Assembly (NCBI GenBank): GCA_036675505.1
Contig: JAKFEW010000018.1
Coordinates: forward strand, 1-64,000
Length of the DNA stretch: 64,000 nt
Direction: 5' to 3'
From: JAKFEW01 sp036675505
GTDB lineage: Bacteria > Cyanobacteriota > Sericytochromatia > S15B-MN24 > JAQBPE01
The notes beneath the pieces are model-generated. The model made no database searches and was not told the origin of the DNA. It was given only the letters and a program-made list of their open reading frames with translations. A program made the translations under genes and the position numbers. Of the stretch, positions 57,631-64,000 are shown one piece after another (the stretch's first letter is position 1; every line of letters begins with the position of its first letter).

Positions 57631-58454
57631 TTTCTTCCGCCACTTTGAATTCGCATGCCGCTCTGCCCGCAAGATTGTACCTCCTTCTTGCCTCTCCGGT
57701 GCAACGTTTAGTCACTCACGAATGTCCCACTCCTTGATCGTTCGTTCAAAAACTGGGACGCGCTTTGAGCACCACAGCGGCGAACGGCGCCGTCTATCGC
57801 GCGTCGGACAACTATTCACTAGGCGCGAAGGGATCTGCCTAATCGAGCCCCTCAGTCACGGTGTACGAGGCCTTTGGGACCAGCGCACGCCGCAGACGCC
57901 GCAACCGTTCATCGGCAAGCCTTCGAATTCGCGATTCCGCAGCTGGACCAAGCGCTATTCATGTTCGCGCGAGGCGTCGAACTGATTTCGAATATCGCGA
58001 CCAACTCGCGGTGCTGCTGTCTTGGATGCGGGAAGCTCGCGCGGGGCGGTGGCGGAAAGGGTGGGTTGCGAGCATAAGTTTTTTTTCCTTCGGTACGCTG
58101 CAAGCCCCCTATCCCGCTTGGCGGGTGCGACGTCGCGTGAACGTGAATGCGGCGTCATTCCAATGATATGCGTATTAGCGTGGTGTCGATGCGGTCGAGG
58201 AAGCACGGGGTAGAAGCTACCAGTAGTTATCATGGTTGTGGTTCAGCAAGGCGAAGACTGGCGAGCGCCACCAGTCTTCGATATTTTCGTCTTGTTCACA
58301 GCGCCTCCTCTAGCAGCCTCAACTCGATTTCCCCCCCGCCAAGGTGTATACTCCGTGCGGTTAGCGCTACCCACGGTAATCACCTGGCTTACCACCGCGA
58401 CTTCCGCTTGCTCACGTCACCTTCATCCCACCTGGTTACAATCGTGGTAACTAA
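57631..58454. other. Gene-poor segment marking the start of a low-GC island
   Basis: About 820 bases with no convincing coding region. GC falls noticeably from about 57.68 kb on; short open frames here have no ribosome sites or family resemblance. It holds the hairpin at 58252-58280 and a TATACT (58347-58352) about 100 bases before the first island gene, probably part of its promoter. Confidence 0.6.
58252..58280 (+). terminator. 10-base hairpin followed by AT-rich tail, upstream of the GTPase system
   Basis: CGAAGACTGG (58252-58261), 9-base loop, CCAGTCTTCG (58271-58280), followed by ATATTTTC. Fits an intrinsic terminator for transcription entering from the left, or an attenuator in a leader of the system. 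Confidence 0.5.
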
Positions 58455-59768
58455 ATGTCGATACTTCAAGACCTTCTTAATCTGGGCCTCCTGGAGATCG
58501 GCTCCGATGATTCCCGCTTTGAAAAAATGCAGTCCGCAGCGTCTGTGCTTACGAAGCGGTTAAAAGAGGAGCCAGCACTCCTGATCCCCGCTACTTTCGT
58601 CACTCTCGACGAAAATGTTGATGAAGATGCTCCGATCTATATTCTGGTTGAGGACATCGTAATTGCAGAGTGGAAAACGCTCCGAAACACTCACACCAAT
58701 CGTCCGAGACAATTGTTAAGGTCTATTCTTATTGAAGCCCTTGCATCAGCCTCCGATGGGAACGCCGAGGCCTCTGGCGTGGTTTGGAACACCGCGGCTG
58801 CTTTACTTCGGCACAAGCAGGTTCAGCCTGGGAAGGCGGGCAATGTTGTTGAAACCATTGTCAGGCAGGCGTGTAATACAGCGGAATTAGAAGCCATTAG
58901 TCGTGCTGGAATGGCTGAGCAGCCTTCTAAGAAGCGTAAGCAAGAGAAGGCTACGATAAATGAGTTAGTGCTTGAATTCGACAGTGAAATTGAAGAGGAC
59001 GAGATCGTCGCCGATGTCGCTCGCTCCGCGGGCCCTCAATTTACCCCAGTCCCAGGTGATTTGGACGATCCCAACCCCCACTGGCCCACTTCAGCGCAGC
59101 CTTGGTCGAACGAATTCACGCCGAGAATGGCCGCGGCGCTTGTAAAGGCTGTGAACCTCGGAACTGCGCGATTGTCTGAGGGCCTAAGCGAAAACCTGAC
59201 TGACTACATTGGGGCTCTTGAGAAGCGCCTGCTCGACCAACTTCGCGATGCTGAGAAACTCCAGAATGAGCTGATGCAGCAGCATCTATCGAGCCGGATG
59301 CGGCTGGAGGTTTTGTGGTGGTCGGAATCCCTCTATTCGCCAACGCTTCGTGGCGGTTACCGGGATTTCCCACTTCCCATTGCGGTTGTGGCGGCTGCAA
59401 TTGATCTCTCTAAAATCGTCCCGGCACTTGCACCCGCAAGCGTGTGTTATGTCCTCGGTGAGACCGTTTTACATCTCTGTCGTGTCGTTGACGTCAAAAA
59501 GAAACAGCGCCTAATCAGTTATTTGCAGGGTCTCACTTCTTCCGCAAGACCGGAAATTGAGGTTTTGCTTCCTCGACCAATGCTCGACGGCGGGCGCTTG
59601 CCGTTGATCGATATTGTTGGCGAAGCTTGCACTGGTGCTGATATTACCGCAGAGGCGCTCCGCTCGCGGGCGGGAATCGACGCGATGCTTGAGCTTTCGC
59701 CTGCTGAGTTTGCAATGTGGATTTTCCGAGATCTCCAAGCCCGCCGGCTGATAGAGGAACTTCGTTGA
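58455..59768 (+). CDS. GASH19-like helical protein of a GTPase-associated conflict system
   Basis: 437 residues, nearly all helical. The N-terminus MSILQDLLNLGLLEIGSDDSRFE is followed by 'MQSAASVLTKRLKEEPALLIPATFVTLDENVDEDAPIYILVEDIVIAEWKTLRNTHTNRPRQLLRSILIEAL', the pattern I associate with the Pfam GTPase-associated system helical protein GASH19. About 290-330: 'EVLWWSESLYSPTLRGGYRDFPLPIAVVAAAIDL' is also conserved in style ('WWkqslYS.s....YR.l.......a.dl'). The stop overlaps the TTG of the GTPase gene (TTGA). GC is much lower than in the host genes. Likely adaptor of the GTPases rather than an enzyme. Confidence 0.75.
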   Translation: MSILQDLLNLGLLEIGSDDSRFEKMQSAASVLTKRLKEEPALLIPATFVTLDENVDEDAPIYILVEDIVIAEWKTLRNTHTNRPRQLLRSILIEALASASDGNAEASGVVWNTAAALLRHKQVQPGKAGNVVETIVRQACNTAELEAISRAGMAEQPSKKRKQEKATINELVLEFDSEIEEDEIVADVARSAGPQFTPVPGDLDDPNPHWPTSAQPWSNEFTPRMAAALVKAVNLGTARLSEGLSENLTDYIGALEKRLLDQLRDAEKLQNELMQQHLSSRMRLEVLWWSESLYSPTLRGGYRDFPLPIAVVAAAIDLSKIVPALAPASVCYVLGETVLHLCRVVDVKKKQRLISYLQGLTSSARPEIEVLLPRPMLDGGRLPLIDIVGEACTGADITAEALRSRAGIDAMLELSPAEFAMWIFRDLQARRLIEELR

Positions 59769-60715
59769 CTCACCGATGCACTCAAGACAGTTGCTTTGTT
59801 GACACCACGTGTGCTCTCGGTCATTTTGATCGTCTTGAATGTGAGCACTGGAAAGCGATTGACGAAGTCGACGAAGACAATTCGACGGGTGTTCCTGAAT
59901 CCACTAGTGACGTGCCGTGGAATGGATATTCGCTTGGCACGAGTGATCTTGCGATTTTGGGCGGTCGGGGACAGCCGATCGTCGTCGGAATTGTTGGTCC
60001 ACCAGACTCAGGCAAAACCTCACTTCTCGCATTTGTGTATATGTGGCTGTTGAAGTACGGAACCCTGGGCGAATGGCAATTTGCGGGGTCCTGGACGCTC
60101 GCGGGTTGGGAGTCAATAGTTCGACATTCTCGTTGGACAGGTGAACCACCGCCATCATTCCCCCCCCACACCACCAGCGCGGGTCGCCACCCAGGTGTCC
60201 TTCATGTCACGTTGCGTCATGCCGCAGATCTTGGTGTGTTGGATGTGTTGTTTACGGATGCGCCTGGAGAATGGTTCACGCAATGGTCCAAGGTTCCTGG
60301 TGACCCAGCAGTTGCGGGAGCTCGCTGGGTAATTGAGCACTCCGATGTCCTTCTCTTATTGATCGATTCCGCGGCACTAGCGGACGCTGACAAGCTTCCG
60401 AAAGCGCGCCAAGCGTCGCGTGATCTCATCGAGCGATTGGCAGCAAAAGGTCGATGTAATCTAGCGGTTGTTTGGACAAAGGATGATGTAATGGTGCCAA
60501 CCGTGGCTAGGGAGTCTGTGCAGCGCGCCTGTACTGACTTTATCCCAGGCGCTCCTGTATTGAAAACCACAGTAGAATTGCCTGCGACCATCGAGGCTTG
60601 CTTTGTGCGTGCGCTGACAATAGCTCGGAGTACTACTGCGGCAGGTGAACCGATCGAACCTCAATTGTCGGATGATCCGTTTCTCGCCTTCAGGGGGATT
60701 AATGTCGACTCCTGA
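59765..60715 (+). CDS. TRAFAC-like GTPase with N-terminal Cys cluster (double-GTPase type 2)
   Basis: 316 residues from the TTG in the TTGA overlap (59765). An N-terminal Cys/His-rich cluster (C5, C10, C16, H20, C26, H28; 'CALGHFDRLECEHW') may bind zinc. P-loop 'GIVGPPDSGKTSLL' at about 78-87, G3 'FTDAPGEW' (DxPG), G4 'VVWTKDDV' (TKxD). The family resembles the double-GTPase 2 group that accompanies GASH/GAP1 proteins. It overlaps the next gene by 14 bases. Confidence 0.78.
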   Translation: MTHRCTQDSCFVDTTCALGHFDRLECEHWKAIDEVDEDNSTGVPESTSDVPWNGYSLGTSDLAILGGRGQPIVVGIVGPPDSGKTSLLAFVYMWLLKYGTLGEWQFAGSWTLAGWESIVRHSRWTGEPPPSFPPHTTSAGRHPGVLHVTLRHAADLGVLDVLFTDAPGEWFTQWSKVPGDPAVAGARWVIEHSDVLLLLIDSAALADADKLPKARQASRDLIERLAAKGRCNLAVVWTKDDVMVPTVARESVQRACTDFIPGAPVLKTTVELPATIEACFVRALTIARSTTAAGEPIEPQLSDDPFLAFRGINVDS

Positions 60716-61550
60716 AATTCTAGTCCTTGGAGGATCCGGCGCTGGCAAGACGCATTACGCAGGGCAACTCCTTGGCCGGCTCCGTCATTGCCGGGGAGGT
60801 AGACTCCGAATTCGTCCTGGCGGTGTTGAGGACCTCAGCAAACTTGAAGAGGTACTTGCGTGCCTTGAGGAGGGTCGAGCCGCGGGGCACACGCCGGCTG
60901 AGACTTGGACTGGGGTAACCTGTGAACTCGAATCAGGCGATGGCGCAGTGGTCCAACTGGAATGGCCGGAATACGCTGGGGAGCGCCTATTCTCAATTGT
61001 CGAACGAAGGCTGCTCCCCAGTGAGTGGCGGACGTCGGTAAACAAGGCGACCGGTTGGCTTTTATTCATACGACCATCAACCCTTCGTTTGTTCGAAAGT
61101 CTTCTCGATCGCCCAACTGGACTTGCACGCAAGAAAAAGGCGTCCGCGAAATCTATTGTCGACGAAAGCGAATGGGATGATCGGGCTCGTTATGTCGAGC
61201 TGATACAAATGCTTATCTTCGCATCAGGTCAATCCACCTTCCGATTGATGCGTTCGCCAAGACTTGCAATTGTCTTGTCCTGCTGGGATGAACTCAACGA
61301 AGTGATTACTCCTGAGGAAATGTTTACGAGTCGCCTTCCACTCCTGAACGCTTTCGTTCGAAGCAATTGGGCCGAGGACGCTTGGTCGGTTTGGGGCTTA
61401 TCGTCGCTGGGGCGGTCGCTCAGTCAAACTGAGCGGGACCTTGAGTTTGCTAGTCTGGGGCCTGAAAATTTCGGCTACGTGATACCACCTCAGAGCACTG
61501 CCCAAGACAAAGATCTCACGGCCCCGGTTGCATGGCTCCTGTGGGGGTGA
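60702..61550 (+). CDS. Second GTPase of the system (double-GTPase type 1)
   Basis: 282 residues; ATG at 60702 with CAGGGGG upstream, inside the end of the previous gene. P-loop 'LVLGGSGAGKT' at about 7-17; G3-like 'LEWPEYAGER' (PEYAGE, replacing DxxG); G4-like 'IVLSCWDELNE' (CWDE in place of NKxD). The long insert with 'FIRPSTLRLFESLLDRPTGLARKKKAS' precedes G4. Coupling of two divergent GTPases in overlapping genes is the hallmark of the double-GTPase systems. It ends 'VAWLLWG' and is followed 4 bases later by the GAP1-like gene. Confidence 0.78.
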   Translation: MSTPEILVLGGSGAGKTHYAGQLLGRLRHCRGGRLRIRPGGVEDLSKLEEVLACLEEGRAAGHTPAETWTGVTCELESGDGAVVQLEWPEYAGERLFSIVERRLLPSEWRTSVNKATGWLLFIRPSTLRLFESLLDRPTGLARKKKASAKSIVDESEWDDRARYVELIQMLIFASGQSTFRLMRSPRLAIVLSCWDELNEVITPEEMFTSRLPLLNAFVRSNWAEDAWSVWGLSSLGRSLSQTERDLEFASLGPENFGYVIPPQSTAQDKDLTAPVAWLLWG

Positions 61551-61553
61551 TGC

Positions 61554-64000
61554 ATGGCGATTTTTGAGCGCGCTACCTTTGGCAATCGGGATGGCAGTCA
61601 CCAACTTCTGACATCATCGATTCCAGCGAGTTCACCGGTTCTCGATACTCTTCGCTTCTTGGTTGACAGACCTGCGGGGCACATTGGCTCGGGCGTAAAT
61701 TGGTCTCCCTATTGGGGGTGTCAAGGCCTTCAGGAGTGGTGGGTTCTGTGGCGAGGTGAGGAAGATCTAACAGCGCCACGAAAGAATATGGTCAGGGCGG
61801 AAGTCGTGCTCGTAGCCGCCAATCTATGTGGGCAGTTAGACGACCTCGAAGAGTTACTTGCCGCCGTCGGATTCGACGTAACTGGTCAGATCTCCGATGA
61901 TTCCCGACGACTCGCCGGTGTCGTGGTAGAGCGCCTCAGCAAAGGGGGCGGGCCTGCGATCGTGCCGGACATATCGCTTGCACCAATGCTCCTCAGATCC
62001 ATCTGGCCACGCCTGTGGGCGGGTGCCCGATCATCACTGTCTTTACGAACCCAATTTGGGGCCGATTCACTCGACTCGTCGTCGAGACCGAGCATCATCG
62101 TCTTTCCGGCCGAGTTAAGACCCCGTTGGCGCGCTGAACAGATTCTCCAATTAACGGCCGCACCTAATGGACCGACCGCAAGGTGGTTTGCTGGCGACCC
62201 TGCGCCGCAGTTAGAGCGGCTCCTTGCAGCAAATCTGGCTGTGTTGCCCGGTGACCTCACTGTTCTTGAGAGGGTCGAGCGAATAGAAGGTCGACTTGAG
62301 CGCCTTCACTCCGGCGAGGGCACCCTCGCCGACGCCCTTCTAGTAGTAAGGACCCTGGAGTCGTTCAAAGATGGCTTCAACCTGCCAACTGTGGATCTGG
62401 AAGTGGTTACAGCCGTTCTTGAAAGGCTGAAAGACGCTTCGTCAGTAGATGTTCGCACTGCCTCGTTAATGAGTCTGGCTGCAATACCGCTAGTTAGTGC
62501 GATCAAGTCGGCCCTATCCACATGGGTACAAGTGCATCTTCCGAGTCAAAACACTGAAGACGCCTTGTGGATACTTGAGCATCATACAAGTGAAACACAC
62601 GCTACCTGGTGGCGGGAATCAATCGGCGAAGGCCTGGATTCAGGTTGCCAAACAAGAAGTTCAACCTGGTCGAGTGCTGTCTGGCGATGGTGGGGGGCAC
62701 TTCCACATAGCATTTCATGGTTGACGATGCATTTCGACTCTTCGCACGAGGCCGAGAATTGGATTGTGAGCGGCATCCCTGTAAGCGTGAGCGACGATCT
62801 ACTTGCGGTTGTCGGCCGCCTTTGTCGAGCGCGAGAATGGCCAACGCTTCTGGTGCGCACCCTGGGAATTGTTCGCCCGCTTCCAGATTGCATTAGGGCG
62901 TTGAGACAGTACCTGCGAAATCCGGAGTCTGGATTGGACACGTTGCTGGCAGAGCGGAGCGACGCTGAGGTCATAGACGCAGCGGCGGCAGAATCCTGGC
63001 CCCCATTGTTGGCTAAGGCTGTTGCCCTTTCAGTGGTGAAGCCGAATTTGATCGCCCGAGTCCGAAATACGAGCGGCTTTATTCCGCTCTTCAGGCTCCA
63101 CCTAATCGAGGGGGGAGCATTTCCTTCAGAACTGGTGCGAGGAGACTTCCTTGGCGATGTGTTCAATGGGGTCATCCTAGGGGACAAGGATTTCCAGCAG
63201 GTCGCTAAGCATCTCGGCAGAGAAGCAGGCACATTTGCTCTCGACCACCCCGACTGCGACCAATTGCTCGCCCTCGTTAACTTCGGAGTGACCGCTGGCG
63301 CTGTAGATGAGTGGTGGAGACGCTTTCTGTCGGATGTTGACGTCGGGCGACCGCCGCCCGCGTTGTGCCTGGAGGTGCTGAATTCTGCACGCAACCGCGT
63401 CGCCGGCTTGTCGATCACGTTTATGATCAGACTCTTGTATCTCTTCCCCGAGATTTCCGAGGCGAGTTTTGAAGAATGGATGAAGCATACCGGCTTTGAC
63501 TGGGCTGACGGCAATCATCAGCAACTCGCGGACCTTCTAGTGCAAAGAAATTGGAAGTCGGCAGCGTACTCGTTTCGTTGGTCGTGGAAGCGAGAACTTA
63601 AACTGGTTGCGTGGCATGCTAATGCTTTACTTACTTGGTCGAATCGAATCCTGTTCCATCCTGGCGGCGCTGGCCAAATTTCGACTGACACATCAAGCAC
63701 CACTATTAAGGAAACGAAGATGGCTATCGATTTGGGAATCATCACGATGAAGGAAGAGGAATACGAAGCGCTCCTCGACAAATTTGCACCTACGGCCCCT
63801 CTTCGGGGAAACAATCGAGATTATGATGTGGCTACCATCGTTACCGAGAGAGGTGAGTGTCGCGTTGCCATCACACGATGTGTTCACCAGGGCAATGCGC
63901 ACGCCCAGAGCACAGCGACCGAACTCCTAGGCGACCTGAGTCCGGGCTTTGTGCTTGTTGTCGGTATCGCAGGCGGCATCCCAACGACTGACTTCTGCCT
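61554..64000 (+). CDS. GAP1-like protein fused to a phosphorylase/MTA-SAH nucleosidase-like domain (3' truncated by the window)
   Basis: At least 815 residues, open to the window end. It begins MAIFERATFGNRDGSHQLLTSS, a GAP1-N1-like entry ('.fG...GgH.Ll.sS'), then Trp/Tyr-rich 'NWSPYWGCQGLQEWW', and a long helical middle to about 715. From M723 (63720) it changes to 'AIDLGIITMKEEEYEALLDKF', 'VAITRCVHQGNAHAQSTATELLGDLSPGFVLVVGIAGGIP', the nucleoside phosphorylase superfamily pattern. The frame is continuous, so this is a fusion; AAGGAAA before the ATG at 63720 could also allow an internal start. The nucleosidase is the probable effector, depleting a nucleotide or cofactor. Confidence 0.75.
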   Translation, partial: MAIFERATFGNRDGSHQLLTSSIPASSPVLDTLRFLVDRPAGHIGSGVNWSPYWGCQGLQEWWVLWRGEEDLTAPRKNMVRAEVVLVAANLCGQLDDLEELLAAVGFDVTGQISDDSRRLAGVVVERLSKGGGPAIVPDISLAPMLLRSIWPRLWAGARSSLSLRTQFGADSLDSSSRPSIIVFPAELRPRWRAEQILQLTAAPNGPTARWFAGDPAPQLERLLAANLAVLPGDLTVLERVERIEGRLERLHSGEGTLADALLVVRTLESFKDGFNLPTVDLEVVTAVLERLKDASSVDVRTASLMSLAAIPLVSAIKSALSTWVQVHLPSQNTEDALWILEHHTSETHATWWRESIGEGLDSGCQTRSSTWSSAVWRWWGALPHSISWLTMHFDSSHEAENWIVSGIPVSVSDDLLAVVGRLCRAREWPTLLVRTLGIVRPLPDCIRALRQYLRNPESGLDTLLAERSDAEVIDAAAAESWPPLLAKAVALSVVKPNLIARVRNTSGFIPLFRLHLIEGGAFPSELVRGDFLGDVFNGVILGDKDFQQVAKHLGREAGTFALDHPDCDQLLALVNFGVTAGAVDEWWRRFLSDVDVGRPPPALCLEVLNSARNRVAGLSITFMIRLLYLFPEISEASFEEWMKHTGFDWADGNHQQLADLLVQRNWKSAAYSFRWSWKRELKLVAWHANALLTWSNRILFHPGGAGQISTDTSSTTIKETKMAIDLGIITMKEEEYEALLDKFAPTAPLRGNNRDYDVATIVTERGECRVAITRCVHQGNAHAQSTATELLGDLSPGFVLVVGIAGGIPTTDFC

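Noticed and set aside
57393..58166. Several short open frames on both strands
   Set aside because: No ribosome sites, no recognisable motifs, mutually overlapping in all frames.
63720..64000. Nucleosidase as a separate gene starting at the ATG with AAGGAAA upstream
   Set aside because: The frame is continuous with the GAP1-like protein from 61554 without a stop; noted as a possible internal start only.

Overview
The window is mostly very GC-rich DNA from a diderm bacterium. The evidence for an outer membrane is a TolC/MacA-type efflux operon, about ten proteins with Sec-type lipoprotein signals (hydrophobic stretch ending in a small-residue-Cys lipobox) and a predicted outer-membrane beta-barrel. 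I see no rRNA, tRNA or marker gene that fixes the phylum. Several intergenic regions carry 11-base-period YTAA repeats like the cyanobacterial Pho box. Together with the lipoprotein style this makes a deep cyanobacterial relative (Sericytochromatia-like) one possibility, but that is only a guess.

Layout. 0-13.5 kb: the end of an LPP20/FlgT-like secreted protein; a DUF4127 protein overlapping a terpenoid-cyclase-fold-like protein; envelope lipoproteins; a 1057-residue protein with an HEAAH site; an HTH/GNAT pair behind a repeated operator; a collagen-like GPLG lipoprotein; and three paralogous PHB-depolymerase-family esterases. 13.5-20.6 kb: a MalT-like ATPase with a C-terminal BTAD domain, then two acidic-tailed lipoprotein paralogues that share a 172-bp almost identical block. 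20.6-23 kb: an IS200/IS605-type element carrying only tnpB, whose right end now supplies the start codon of a SpoU-family RNA methyltransferase. 23-36.6 kb: MOSC, GHL10 glycosidase, TPR and low-complexity proteins, a five-gene MacA/MacB/TolC export operon, a VOC protein and another lipoprotein. 36.7-38 kb: a compositionally distinct overlapping pair of PD-(D/E)XK nuclease-like genes. 38-42.7 kb: MoxR/DUF58 operon, metallophosphoesterase, histidine kinase. 42.7-46.3 kb: a graveyard of accessory genes (Uma2 tail, brnT with an in-frame amber codon, a DUF3375 piece, a SNF2 tail, hicAB with deletions) around an intact Fic protein. 46.3-53.6 kb: NHL-repeat lipoprotein, DUF445, fatty-acid desaturase and proteins of unknown function. 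53.6-57.6 kb: DUF2726 protein, and an overlapping HIT-hydrolase/MazG-PLD-helicase-DUF3427 operon that looks like defence.

57.6-64 kb is the most interesting part. GC falls sharply and four tightly coupled + strand genes begin: a GASH19-like helical protein, two different P-loop GTPases of the 'double-GTPase' type (one with an N-terminal Cys cluster), and a GAP1-like protein fused to a phosphorylase/MTA-nucleosidase-like domain that runs off the window. This is a GTPase-associated biological-conflict system in which a nucleosidase is probably the effector. Most other genes are ordinary envelope, regulation and transport functions.
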